Positions 17,043-25,518 of a DNA stretch of 64,000 nt are shown here, one piece after another. Position 1 is the first letter of the stretch. Each line of letters opens with the position of its first letter. The notes beneath the pieces were generated by a model that saw only the letters and a program-made list of their open reading frames with translations, had not been told where the DNA came from and ran no database searches. The stretch spans positions 302,812-366,811 of the forward strand of contig JACKFA010000011.1 of NCBI GenBank assembly GCA_020632715.1, in the 5' to 3' direction. The DNA comes from Deltaproteobacteria bacterium. Lineage in GTDB: Bacteria > Myxococcota_A > UBA9042 > PHBI01. Made by a program: the position numbers and the translations under genes.

Positions 17043-18373
17043 TCGCGGAAGGCGGTCGCGTCGAGGTCGTGGCGCTCGAGGAGGCGGTAGAGGCTCTGGC
17101 GCGTGAGGCCGAGGTCGCGCGCGGCGGCGGACACGTTGCCCGCGTGCCGGGCGAGCGCCGCCCGGACGGTCGCCTCGTCGTGGGCGCGCTCGCTCTCGGG
17201 CTCCGCCGCGGCGGCTCCCGGCGCGGCGGCGAGGCTCGCCTGGGCGTCGAGGGCCTGCCGGACGGCCGGCACGAGGTCGAGCACGCGCTCGCCGGGCTGC
17301 GCGATGGCCGCGGTCGTGAGGACGTTGACGAGGCCGCGCACGTTGAGGGTCCAGCGGGCGTCGAGGAGGGCCGCGACGAGCTCGGGGCCGAGGTCGCGCG
17401 GGCGCCCCTCGCGGGCGAGGATGGCGCGCGCGAGGACGCCGACGTCCTCGAGGCGCTCGCGGAGGGCCGGGAGGCGGACGGTCCAGCGGGCGAGGCGCGC
17501 GTAGAGGTCGGCGCGGAGGCGCCCGGCGCGGACGGCGCCCTCGACGTCGCGGTTCGTGGCGGCGACGACGCGCGTCCCGACGGGGACCTCGGCGCTCGCG
17601 CCGACCGGGCGCACGGCGCGCGCCTCGAGGACGCGCAGGAGGCGCGCCTGCACGGGCTCGTCCATCTCGGCGACCTCGTCGAGGAGCACGGTGCCCTCGG
17701 AGGCGCGGAGGAAGAGGCCGTCGTGGGCGCGCTGGGCGCCCGTGAAGGCGCCGCGCGCGTGCCCGAAGAGCTCGCTCTCGAGGAGCTCGCCGCGGAGGGA
17801 GGCGCAGTTGATGGCGAGGAAGGGGCCGGGGCGGGCGCTCCGGCGGTGGAGCTCGCGCGCGGCGACCTCCTTGCCGGTGCCGCTCTCGCCGAGGAGGAGG
17901 ACGGTGTGCTCGCTCGGCGCGACGAGATCGAGGCTGCGGTGGATCTCCGCCATGGTGGCGCCGGCGCCGACGAGGTCGCCGCCCGCGTCCGCGCGGGGCG
18001 ACGGGGGGACGAGGCTGAAGACGAGGAAGGTGGAGCCGACGCGGATGGCGTCGCCCGGGGCGAGGACGTGGTCGGTGACGCGCTCGCCGCGGACGAAGGT
18101 GCCGTTCTTCGAGCCGCGGTCGATGAGGTGGTAGTTGCCGGACTCCCGCACGATGACGGCGTGGCGGCCGCTCATGCGGGCGTCGCCGAGGGGGCCGCCC
18201 GGGAAGAGGGGCTCGTCGCGGCCGAGGAGGACGGCGGCGCGGCCTGCGAGGGAGAGCTGCTCGCCGGCGCGCGCGAGGCCGGCGGGGCCCGCGTAGACGA
18301 GGGTGAGGCCGGGGCGGGGGGCGTCGGCGGCGTCGTCGTCGCGGCCCGGGGTGTCGGTCAGGGTGCGGCTCAC
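17036..18373 (-). CDS. FHA-domain sigma54-dependent activator (NtrC family)
   Basis: A 445-residue activator. The FHA domain spans about 47-120 (LLGRDE, MSGRHAVI, SKNGTFVRGERV). The AAA+ domain spans 134-360 with Walker A GESGTGKE (162-169), the sigma54-contact loop GAFTGA (208-213) and Walker B LLDE. A Fis-type helix-turn-helix sits at 400-436 (AGNVSAAARDLGLTRQSLYRLLERH). The second region usually WPGNVREL reads WTLNVRGLVN. FHA binds phospho-Thr, so Ser/Thr kinase control is expected, likely from the adjacent kinase. The GTG at 18373 is chosen as the closest start before the FHA domain. The divergent gap holds palindromes and a sigma54 promoter. Confidence 0.93.
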   Translation of the reverse strand: MSRTLTDTPGRDDDAADAPRPGLTLVYAGPAGLARAGEQLSLAGRAAVLLGRDEPLFPGGPLGDARMSGRHAVIVRESGNYHLIDRGSKNGTFVRGERVTDHVLAPGDAIRVGSTFLVFSLVPPSPRADAGGDLVGAGATMAEIHRSLDLVAPSEHTVLLLGESGTGKEVAARELHRRSARPGPFLAINCASLRGELLESELFGHARGAFTGAQRAHDGLFLRASEGTVLLDEVAEMDEPVQARLLRVLEARAVRPVGASAEVPVGTRVVAATNRDVEGAVRAGRLRADLYARLARWTVRLPALRERLEDVGVLARAILAREGRPRDLGPELVAALLDARWTLNVRGLVNVLTTAAIAQPGERVLDLVPAVRQALDAQASLAAAPGAAAAEPESERAHDEATVRAALARHAGNVSAAARDLGLTRQSLYRLLERHDLDATAFRDE

Positions 18374-18421
18374 GGCGTGAGCGTACACCAGGTCGCCGCG
18401 ACGCGCGCGGTCGGCGCGGGG

Positions 18422-18467
18422 GGTGTCCGGGGGGTGTCCGCGTGGACACCCGCGGACGTCCGCGGAC
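18422..18467. promoter_or_regulatory. Palindrome cluster, probable upstream activator site
   Basis: GGTGTCC at 18422 repeats 11 bases later at 18433, where it pairs with GGACACC (18444-18450) across a 4-base spacer. A perfect palindrome CGCGGACGTCCGCG follows at 18451-18464 and another, GTCCGCGGAC, overlaps at 18458-18467. All share the GTCC/GGAC core and helical phasing. They lie 107-150 bases upstream of the sigma54 promoter and about 50-95 bases upstream of the activator gene. Confidence 0.6.
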
Positions 18468-18570
18468 GGCGCTCGGCGTCGACCGGGGTCGACCGGGGGT
18501 CGCGGCCGGATCGGCGGAGCGCGGCCATCGAGGCGGCCCTCATGGGGTTCACCGCGCGCCCGGCGCGCGT

Positions 18571-18585
18571 TGGCCCGCTCCTTGC
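18571..18585 (+). promoter_or_regulatory. Sigma54 -24/-12 promoter
   Basis: TGGCCCGCTCCTTGC matches TGGCACG-N4-TTGC with one change. The invariant GG (18572-18573) and GC (18584-18585) are spaced by exactly ten bases. It would start transcription near 18597, about 54 bases before the small membrane-protein ATG. The divergent gene is a sigma54 activator. Confidence 0.7.
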
Positions 18586-18650
18586 GATGTGGCCCGGCGC
18601 GGCCAGGGAGACGGCCGTCAATCGAGACACCAGCCGAGGGGAGACGCACC

Positions 18651-18989
18651 ATGTTCGAAGGGCTCATGCAACGCGAGAGGAGCTTCTCCCTGCCGGACGC
18701 CGTCGCCTTCGTGCTCGCCGTGGTGCTCACGGTCTCGCTGCTCGTCGGCGGCGTCGCCGCCGCGCAGGATCTCGGCCGCTACGCGGTCGCGACCCGCGCG
18801 CTGCCCGGCTCGGACACGCTCGGGGCGGCCTCGCAGGACGCCCGCCAGGTGGTCTTCGTGGCGTCGCACGACGTCGCGGAGCAGGCCGCCGCGTGCGACC
18901 ACGTCGACCGCGCCGGCGACGTGCGCTACGGTGACCACGCGGTGGTCGCCGAGGTCCCGCGCGGGTGCGCGGAGAGTCGAGCCCAGTAG
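18651..18989 (+). CDS. Small membrane-anchored protein, sigma54-controlled
   Basis: A 112-residue protein. A basic and acidic start (MFEGLMQRERSFSLPDA) leads into one hydrophobic segment (VAFVLAVVLTVSLLVGGVAAA). A short periplasmic part with two Cys follows (ACDHVDRAGDVR, RGCAES), able to form one disulfide. No family is recognised. GAGGGGAG lies just upstream of the ATG. It is the first gene behind the sigma54 promoter and a 12-base gap separates it from the Cys-solenoid lipoprotein, so they form one operon. It could be an export accessory or an anchor for that lipoprotein. Confidence 0.72.
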   Translation: MFEGLMQRERSFSLPDAVAFVLAVVLTVSLLVGGVAAAQDLGRYAVATRALPGSDTLGAASQDARQVVFVASHDVAEQAAACDHVDRAGDVRYGDHAVVAEVPRGCAESRAQ

Positions 18990-19001
18990 CGAGGCGCCTC
19001 A

Positions 19002-20114
19002 ATGCTCAACATCCGTCCTTCCTCCGGTGTGCTGGCCCTCCTCGCCCTCGCGACGTTCGCGTGCGGCGAGGAGAAGGCCGCGCCGGGCACCGTGCCCGTG
19101 CCGGTGGAGGGTGGAGCGACCCCCGGAACGCCGACCACCGGGACGCTCCCCCCTCCACCGGTCACGGTCGCGTCACCGTCGGGCCAGGCGGGAAACGCGC
19201 CCCCGACGGTGGCGCCCGTTACCCCCGTGCCGGCCGTCCCGCCCGTGGCGGGGCTGCCGGCCGAGGCGCCGGAGCCGCCCGAGCCGCCGCCCGAGCCCGA
19301 TGAGCCCGACGAGCCCGATGAGATCGCGGACCTGCCCGACCTCCCCGAGCTGCCCGACCTGCCGGGGCTCGAGCACCTCGGCGAGCTGCGCGGCAAGCTC
19401 AAGATCCTCGCCCAGCTGAAGGATCTCATCCCGGTCGGCCCGGACGGGCAGCTCCCGGGTGGGATCAAGATCACCGACGAGGGGATCATGGGCCCGGGCT
19501 TCATGATCACCGACGACGGCATCATCGCGCCCGGCGTCGAGATCACGAAGAACCGGCTCCACATCATGCTCGAGGACGGCGGCCCCGACCTCGAGGGCCT
19601 GAAGGCGCGCCTGAAGGAGCTCGGCCCCGCCCTCGCCAAGGTCGCCGAGGCCCGCGCCAAGGCCGGCCTCGCCGCCCGCGGCGGGCGCCTACGCGTCGGC
19701 GACATCGAGGTGAAGCTCGGCGACGACGGCGATCTCGACCTCGACATCGACATCGACGACCCCGTCGAGGCCGCCCCGGTCGCCGGGACCGTCGCGAACC
19801 CGCCGAAGCTCGGCCCGGGCGGCGCCGCCGTGACCGCCACGAAGTCCGGCTGTGCGCGCGGCCAGTGCGAGGTCGACTGCCCGAAGGGCGCGACCTGCGC
19901 CTCGTCCTGCGCCGGCGGCGGCTGCCGCCAGATCTGCGAGGACGGCGGCGTCTGCCGCTTCAGCTGCGCCGGCGGCGACTGCCACCAGCGCTGCGAGGGC
20001 GCCGCCACCTGCGACCTCTCCTGTTCGGGCGGCGGGTGCCGCCGCGTCTGCGCGGCCGGCGCCCACTGCAAGATGAGCTGCCTCGGCGACGACTGCTCGA
20101 CCGGGACGCCCTGA
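19002..20114 (+). CDS. Lipoprotein with Pro/Glu linker and 19-residue Cys-repeat tail
   Basis: A 370-residue lipoprotein. The lipobox TFAC at about residue 21 is followed by a long Pro/Thr/Val and Pro-Glu-Asp linker to about residue 115. A mixed central domain has gly-turn strands (ITDEGIMGPGFMITDDGIIAPG). The tail (284-365) has 18 Cys in a strict C-x4-C-x3-C-x5-C-x3 pattern, four and a half copies of a 19-residue unit, likely a disulfide-stabilised solenoid. Codons are C-ending. It is the second gene of the sigma54-driven pair. The role is unknown; a secreted or surface-displayed binding or protective protein is plausible. Confidence 0.8.
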   Translation: MLNIRPSSGVLALLALATFACGEEKAAPGTVPVPVEGGATPGTPTTGTLPPPPVTVASPSGQAGNAPPTVAPVTPVPAVPPVAGLPAEAPEPPEPPPEPDEPDEPDEIADLPDLPELPDLPGLEHLGELRGKLKILAQLKDLIPVGPDGQLPGGIKITDEGIMGPGFMITDDGIIAPGVEITKNRLHIMLEDGGPDLEGLKARLKELGPALAKVAEARAKAGLAARGGRLRVGDIEVKLGDDGDLDLDIDIDDPVEAAPVAGTVANPPKLGPGGAAVTATKSGCARGQCEVDCPKGATCASSCAGGGCRQICEDGGVCRFSCAGGDCHQRCEGAATCDLSCSGGGCRRVCAAGAHCKMSCLGDDCSTGTP

Positions 20115-20148
20115 TGAGGCGCCGCCCGCGCCGCGAGCGAGGCGCGCG

Positions 20149-21117
20149 CTACTTCGCCGACGCGCCGAGCGCCTTCAGGCTCTTCTGGTAGCCCGACGCC
20201 GTGAGGCCGCCCGCGTCCTTCGCGAGGCCCGCCTTCAGGAGCTCGATGGCCTTCGCCTTCTGGTCGGCGGGGACGTCCTTCGCGACCTCGCTGAAGAAGT
20301 TCGCCGCGTCCGCGCGGTTGTACTGGTCGTCCGACGCGAGCCCGTCGAGGAGGATCCCGTAGCGCGACGCGTCGCCGAGCTGGATCGCCTTCGCGGCGAG
20401 CCGGTGGCGCGCCATCGGGTCCTTCAGCTGCTCGCCGTTCAGGAGGCCCTGGATCCGCGGCAGCTCCTCGGCCTTCGCGAGATCCCACACGAGGTCCGCG
20501 TAGCGCACCTCGACGTCCTCGGCGTGCTCCGCCTCGAGCTGCGCGAGCGCCCAGTCGACCGTGCCCGGGAGCGCCTGCAGCACGTGCCGCGCCGACATCA
20601 CGTCGTCCGACTCCGCGTACTCCTTCCTCATCGCGTCGCGGAACGCCTCGTCGCCCGTCGCGAACCCGCCGACCCCCTTCTCGAACGCCGAGCTCAGGCT
20701 GTAGTCGTCGGCCTTCTTGACCGACGCGTAGAGCGCCGCCACGTCGACCTTCGACTTCGTCGCCCCGAGCGCGAGGATGGCCACCCCGCGCCCCTTCGCC
20801 GGCTTCGACTCGTCCATCGCGAGCGCGAGCAGCTGCGGCCCGGCGTCGGGCCCGAACGCGACGAGCGGCTCGTACGCGTCGCAGTTGAAGTCGTACTCGC
20901 AGGCCTCCATCGCCGTCACGAGCTTCGCGGCCGCCTCCGGTGAGTACTTCGGCGCCTCGGGCGCCGCCGTGTCCGCCTCCGCCGCCCCGGGCTCCTCGGG
21001 CGCGGAGACGGGGGCTGGCGCGGGCTCCGTTGCCGGCGCCGGCTCCTCCTTCTTGCCGCCGCACCCCACGACCACCGCCGCGAGCACCCACAGAGTCGCC
21101 TTCGTCGTCACGCGCAT
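20149..21117 (-). CDS. Helical-repeat lipoprotein
   Basis: A 322-residue lipoprotein. The lipobox VVGCGGKKEE is followed by an Ala/Pro/Glu linker. The remaining 250 residues are regular paired helices (for example ALYASVKKADDYSLSSAFEKGV, HVLQALPGTVDWALAQLEAEH), resembling HEAT or Sel1-like repeat scaffolds. Two Cys in ACEYDFNCDAYEP could pair. No enzyme motif is present. It lies 56 bases downstream of the CapA-like gene on the same strand, so it may share its transcript. The stop is 34 bases from the convergent Cys-repeat lipoprotein. Confidence 0.78.
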   Translation of the reverse strand: MRVTTKATLWVLAAVVVGCGGKKEEPAPATEPAPAPVSAPEEPGAAEADTAAPEAPKYSPEAAAKLVTAMEACEYDFNCDAYEPLVAFGPDAGPQLLALAMDESKPAKGRGVAILALGATKSKVDVAALYASVKKADDYSLSSAFEKGVGGFATGDEAFRDAMRKEYAESDDVMSARHVLQALPGTVDWALAQLEAEHAEDVEVRYADLVWDLAKAEELPRIQGLLNGEQLKDPMARHRLAAKAIQLGDASRYGILLDGLASDDQYNRADAANFFSEVAKDVPADQKAKAIELLKAGLAKDAGGLTASGYQKSLKALGASAK

Positions 21118-21173
21118 CGTCGTCTCCCCCGTCCTCGGTTCGCCGCCTGCCATCGCACAAGTCGGCGACCGCC

Positions 21174-22340
21174 TCAAGGTGCGCGCTGCGGTCCGGCCAC
21201 CTGGCTCGCGGCCCCCGCGGCCGGCGCGGCGGTCGGCGCCGCGAGCCGCCCGTCGTCGAGCACGAGCGTCCCGCTCGCGGGGAAGTCCTCGCGCGAGAGC
21301 TTCCGCACGTGCGCCCACGTCCAGCCGCGCATGTCGGGCACCGGGTAGCCCGGGTAGCGCATCATGTACGGGTGGATCCGCGCGTCCTCGATGTGGCCGT
21401 CGGCCCCGAACGTCACGTCGAGCGCGGCCGAGAGCCGGTTCGGGTGGCGCAGGTTGAACGGCCCGTAGGTGACGCCGTTGCCGAGCGCGTAGGCGATGAG
21501 CCGCCCGCGGTACCACTCCATCGCGCGGACGTGGTGCGCGCCGAAGCCGACGACGAGCGACGCCCCGCGATCCACCAGCGTCCGCGCGAGCTGCACGACC
21601 GTCCCGCGGTACTCCTTGCTCGTGGCGAGGTACTCCTTCCCGTCCGGCGTGTGCAGCGCCTCCGGGCCCTCCCCGCCCCCGTGGAAGCAGGCGATCACGA
21701 CATCGGCGGTCTTCGCGACCTCCGCGACCACGTCGCCCGCGCGCTCCACGTCGAGGTGCGACGCGAAGTCGTCGCGGTAGGGCTGGGTGAAGCCGACGAT
21801 CGCGACCCGCACGCCGTGGACCGTCTCGCGGTGCACGGCGCCCACGAGGCCTATCACGTCGAGGCCCGCGGCGCGCAGGTGCCCGAGGGACTCGTCGAAC
21901 GCGGCGTCGCCGAAGTCGAGCGCGTGGTTGTTCGCGACCTGCACCACGTCGAGCCCCGCCTCGACGAGGCGATCCACGAGCGCCGGGCGCATGCGGAACG
22001 AGAAGCTCGTCGCGTCGTCGGCGTGCCGCTTCTCCTCGCCGCCCTCCGCGAAGACGCCCGCGACGTTGCCGAGCGCGATGTCGGCGCTCCGGAGCACGGG
22101 CGCGAGCGCGTCGAAGAGGTGGCGCCCCTCGTCCTTCGGCTGCCAGCGCTTCGGCGTGTCCGTGCCGAGGACGATGTGGCCGATCGCGACGAAGCGCACG
22201 CGCCCTCCGCCCTCGCCGCCGCCCTCGGGCGGGCCGTCCGCGCGCGCCGGAGCGGGCGCGAACGTCAGGGCGAGCGCGGCGGCCGCGAGCGCGACGAGGG
22301 GACCGAGCCGGTAGGCGCCTCGCGACGCGAACGTGTCCAT
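21174..22340 (-). CDS. CapA-family (poly-gamma-glutamate capsule) protein with altered active site
   Basis: A 388-residue exported protein with a Sec signal (VALAAAALALTFAPAPARA). The rest follows the CapA metallophosphatase-like layout: VRFVAIGHIVLGTD, ALGNVAG, NNHALDFG (residues 137-144), CFHGGGEG, GAHHVRAMEWYRGRLIAYALGN. In the family the first motif is G-D-x-M-L/M-G, and here the Asp is His55. The usual Asn-Leu-Glu is Asn-Val-Ala. Later His residues are kept. Activity may be lost or changed. It could still bind a cell-surface polymer. The helical lipoprotein follows. Confidence 0.83.
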   Translation of the reverse strand: MDTFASRGAYRLGPLVALAAAALALTFAPAPARADGPPEGGGEGGGRVRFVAIGHIVLGTDTPKRWQPKDEGRHLFDALAPVLRSADIALGNVAGVFAEGGEEKRHADDATSFSFRMRPALVDRLVEAGLDVVQVANNHALDFGDAAFDESLGHLRAAGLDVIGLVGAVHRETVHGVRVAIVGFTQPYRDDFASHLDVERAGDVVAEVAKTADVVIACFHGGGEGPEALHTPDGKEYLATSKEYRGTVVQLARTLVDRGASLVVGFGAHHVRAMEWYRGRLIAYALGNGVTYGPFNLRHPNRLSAALDVTFGADGHIEDARIHPYMMRYPGYPVPDMRGWTWAHVRKLSREDFPASGTLVLDDGRLAAPTAAPAAGAASQVAGPQRAP

Positions 22341-22522
22341 GGTCCGGTTTCACCACGGGGTCCGCGGTCACGCAAGAAGCTCGGTCGCGTGGGGTCCCTC
22401 GTCCCGTGTAGGGCGATTTCGCACTTGCACCCGGGGGGCCTCTTGAGGGATCAATCATCTCGACGTTCGATTGCGGACGAGCGTCGTTCCCCAGAACATC
22501 CCGAGACCCAGTGGAGAGCACG

Positions 22523-24601
22523 GTGCGCCCACTCCTCCTGCCGGCGGCCCTCACGGCCGCCCTGCTCGCCTCGCCCGCCCTGGCCGCGACGACCCCGCTC
22601 GACGGCGGCTCCGGCCCGTACGGCTCCATCGTGTTCGACGTCGACCCGTTCGGCGCCTGGTCGGGCGCGTTCAACGCCACGGATCCGGACGACCCGACGC
22701 AGACGCTCGCGCTCGGCGGCACGGTCGCCGACAACAGCATCGTGCTGTCGTTCCCCGCCCTCGGCCGGGCCATCGCGCTCCGCGAGGGGCGGTCCTACGA
22801 GGGCGTGATGGGCACGATCCTCGCGGCCGATCCCGACGTCTACGACGCCACGACCGACGTCGTCACGGGCGACTCCCGCACGACGACGTGGCGCCTCTCG
22901 ACCGACGCGGAGGATCCGCTCTCGGCCGTCGCGATCACGCTCACCCAGGTCGCGTCGGGCACGACGCTGACGCAGACCTACACGATCACGAACGAGGGCG
23001 CGGAGGACCTGGACATCCTCTTCACCCAGGCCACGGACGCCGACATGGTCGGCGGCGGCGCCAACACCGGCCGCTACGACGTGCGCTGGCCCGGCGCGGC
23101 CGCGACCTGGCCCTCGTCCGTGTCCATCCTCGACTCGACCGGCCGCATCGGCATGACCATCGGGATGGCGAGCGACGGCGTGTTCGACGGCTACCGCACG
23201 CTCGGCGCGAACGCCCCCGGTTGGGAGAGCTACCGGCTCCTCTACCTCGGGCTCGCCGGGACCTACCTCGGCCCGGACCAGCTCAACGGGCTCTTCCGCT
23301 TCGACCCGGCCACGGGCCAGAACAGCGGGCGCGGGCGCGACTTCAGCGACGAGGTCGACGACGATCCCGACGGCGACCACGTCTCGAACCGCGTCGGCGA
23401 CGTGGTGATGGATCTGCAGCACTCGACCACGCTGGTCGCGGGCGGCACCTTCACCGGCACCGTCACGACCACGCTCTTCTCGGGTGGGCCGTTCTTCGCG
23501 GCCGATCCGTGCCCGCCCTCCGTGGTGGCGCTCGGCGCGGCCGTCTCGTCGGTGTTCGACGCCGTGCCGGGCTTCGGCGCGACCTCGTACAGCGGCGGCG
23601 GCGAGCTCGGCCTCCCGCCCGGGGTCGTCGTGACGCAGGGCGGCGTCGGCGGCTACGCCGGTGAGGTCGGGCAGTTCGACTTCACGGTGACGGCGAGCGA
23701 CGAGCACGGGAACGGCGCGACCGTGACGTGCTCGCTCAGCGTGACGCCGATGTGCCCGCCGGGCACGACCGCGGATATCGGGCTCGTCGGCGCGGGGGCC
23801 TCGCAGCTGAACGCGCTCATCTGCGGCGACTACACCGGCGGGAAGGACGTCGAGGGCGCGCTCGCCGTCATGGGGGACCTCACGATGGAGGGCTTCTCCG
23901 TGGGCCTCGGCATCGAGGCGCCGGGCGGCGACGACCACGCGCAGGACGCCGGCGAGCCGGTGGCGGTGCTGTCGGTCGGCGGCACGTTCACCGGGACGGA
24001 CGGCGAGATCTACGGCGACGGCAGCTACGGCGCCGACGCGGTGACGAGCGGCGTCACGATGATGGAGGGCGGCGCGCTCGCGCAGGGCGACCTCCTGAAC
24101 CCGGGCGGGCGCTGCACGCTCGTCGGCGACACGGCGCGCTTCCTCGCGACGGCGTACGAGAGCACGTCGTCGGTGGCCGAGCTCCACTGGTGGGACGGCA
24201 ACATCGTGCTGACCGGCACGGAGCCCGACGAGAACGTGTTCTTCATCGACGCGAGCGACCCGGTCTTCGCGCCGCCGTCGACCGCGATCACCATCGACGT
24301 GCCGGCCGGATCGCGCGTCCTGGTCAACGTCTCCGGGGAGACGGTCGCCTTCGGCAACGGCGAGTTCTGGCTCGCCGACGGGGTGTCGCCCGGCGACGTG
24401 CTCTTCAACTTCTACGAGGCGACGTCCATCGCGATCGCGCAGTTCCCGTTCCGCGGGAGCATCCTCGCGCCGTTCGCGGCCGTCGCGTACTCGAACGGGC
24501 AGATCTTCGGCACGCTCGTCGCCGGGAGCCTGGACGGGGACGTGGAGCTCCACCTGGCGCCGTTCTCCGGGACGTTCGCCGTCGATTGCCCGAACCGCTG
24601 A
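22523..24601 (+). CDS. Choice-of-anchor-A family secreted surface protein
   Basis: A 692-residue exported protein. The chosen GTG at 22523 gives the Sec signal MRPLLLPAALTAALLASPALA and sits behind GGAGAG; a GTG at 22511 is possible. The N-terminal half is an immunoglobulin-like and beta-sandwich region with a calcium-like FSDEVDDDPDGDHVSNRVGD loop. From about residue 420 there is a choice-of-anchor-A domain (LVGAGASQLNALICGDYTG onward, ending FRGSILAPFAAVAYSNGQIFGTLVA). This domain is found on many secreted surface and adhesion proteins. No C-terminal sorting motif was seen. A lipoprotein gene follows after 25 bases. Confidence 0.82.
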   Translation: MRPLLLPAALTAALLASPALAATTPLDGGSGPYGSIVFDVDPFGAWSGAFNATDPDDPTQTLALGGTVADNSIVLSFPALGRAIALREGRSYEGVMGTILAADPDVYDATTDVVTGDSRTTTWRLSTDAEDPLSAVAITLTQVASGTTLTQTYTITNEGAEDLDILFTQATDADMVGGGANTGRYDVRWPGAAATWPSSVSILDSTGRIGMTIGMASDGVFDGYRTLGANAPGWESYRLLYLGLAGTYLGPDQLNGLFRFDPATGQNSGRGRDFSDEVDDDPDGDHVSNRVGDVVMDLQHSTTLVAGGTFTGTVTTTLFSGGPFFAADPCPPSVVALGAAVSSVFDAVPGFGATSYSGGGELGLPPGVVVTQGGVGGYAGEVGQFDFTVTASDEHGNGATVTCSLSVTPMCPPGTTADIGLVGAGASQLNALICGDYTGGKDVEGALAVMGDLTMEGFSVGLGIEAPGGDDHAQDAGEPVAVLSVGGTFTGTDGEIYGDGSYGADAVTSGVTMMEGGALAQGDLLNPGGRCTLVGDTARFLATAYESTSSVAELHWWDGNIVLTGTEPDENVFFIDASDPVFAPPSTAITIDVPAGSRVLVNVSGETVAFGNGEFWLADGVSPGDVLFNFYEATSIAIAQFPFRGSILAPFAAVAYSNGQIFGTLVAGSLDGDVELHLAPFSGTFAVDCPNR

Positions 24602-24626
24602 GCCGAGCCGACACGGAGAAGCCGAC

Positions 24627-25229
24627 ATGAAGATTCGCATGAGCATCCTCGCGGCCGTGACGCTGGCCTCTGCCGGGCTCGGCGCCTGTGACCAGGCGGC
24701 CGCGCCTCCGGTTCAGACCGGGCACGTGACGCCGACGGATCCCACGACGCCGACGGACCCGACCACGCCGACGCAGCCCACGACGCCGACGGACCCGACC
24801 ACGCCGACGGACCCGACCACGCCGACGGACCCGACGCAGCCGGGCGCGAGCGCCTTGGTGCGGGCCATCGGCGCGACGGCGGCGGCGGCGCTGCGCGCGT
24901 ACGCCGAGGCCGACATGACGGCGCTGGCGTCGGTGTCGCCGACGGCCGCCGGCGAGGCGATGGGCGCCATCACCCCCGGGAGCGAGCGCTGGACGATGCT
25001 CTTCGGCGAGGGCTCGTGGCGCCGCGCGGCGGCCGCGGCCTGGGACGGCGAGCTGCGCGCGATCCGCGTGGACGCGACGGGGCAGCGGGCGCTCGCGCAC
25101 TTCGCCGACCTCGAGGACGGCAAGCGCGCGGTCGTCGACCTCCGGAACGACGGCACGGCGTGGCGCTTCCAGCACATCCTCGCGGTGTCGGGGGCGCAGC
25201 TCGAGGCGTTCGGGGCGCTCGCGGAGTAG
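24627..25229 (+). CDS. Lipoprotein with TPTDPT tandem-repeat linker
   Basis: A 200-residue lipoprotein. Lipobox GLGAC is followed by a linker of six hexapeptide repeats (Thr-Pro-Thr-Asp-Pro-Thr). An alpha/beta domain of about 125 residues follows (ALRAYAEADMTALASVSPTAAG ... TAWRFQHILAV), with a helix-then-curved-sheet order like NTF2/SnoaL folds. No catalytic residues stand out. GGAGAA precedes the ATG. It is the last gene of a pair with the anchor-A protein and its stop is followed immediately by a palindrome and intergenic repeats. Confidence 0.8.
   Translation: MKIRMSILAAVTLASAGLGACDQAAAPPVQTGHVTPTDPTTPTDPTTPTQPTTPTDPTTPTDPTTPTDPTQPGASALVRAIGATAAAALRAYAEADMTALASVSPTAAGEAMGAITPGSERWTMLFGEGSWRRAAAAAWDGELRAIRVDATGQRALAHFADLEDGKRAVVDLRNDGTAWRFQHILAVSGAQLEAFGALAE
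24728..24840 (+). repeat. 18-bp tandem repeat in lipoprotein linker
   Basis: Six near-identical copies of ACGCCGACGGACCCGACC encode the Thr/Pro/Asp linker. Copy number is expected to vary between strains by slippage, keeping frame. Confidence 0.85.
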
Positions 25230-25239
25230 CCTCCGGGGT

Positions 25240-25492
25240 GTGAACGCCGTTCACGGATCGGGTCGCGGTCGCGACCTCGGGTCGGGAACGCAGGGGGTTC
25301 TCCCTCGCGGGAGAACCCGAGACACGGCGACACGGAGAGCACGGAGGGAGCCGGCTTGGGACGTGAACGATGTTCACGACCGCCCGGGCGCTTGGTTCGG
25401 GAACGCAGGGGGTTCTCCCTCGCGGGAGAACCCGAGACACGGAGACACGGAGAGCACGGAGGGAGCCGGCGTCGGACGTGAACGACGTTCAC
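25240..25492. repeat. Palindrome-flanked duplicated intergenic unit
   Basis: Order is palindrome (25240-25254), unit, palindrome variant (25363-25377), unit, palindrome (25478-25492). The palindrome is GTGAACG-N-CGTTCAC; the middle copy has one mismatched arm base. Each unit of about 100 bases carries a perfect hairpin GGGTTCTCCC-TCGC-GGGAGAACCC (25295-25318 and 25410-25433) and then a GGAGACACGG-type stretch. The block fills the tail-to-tail gap between two genes. Confidence 0.85.
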
Positions 25493-25518
25493 GGCCATGG
25501 GCGCCATCCGGCCCCCCG

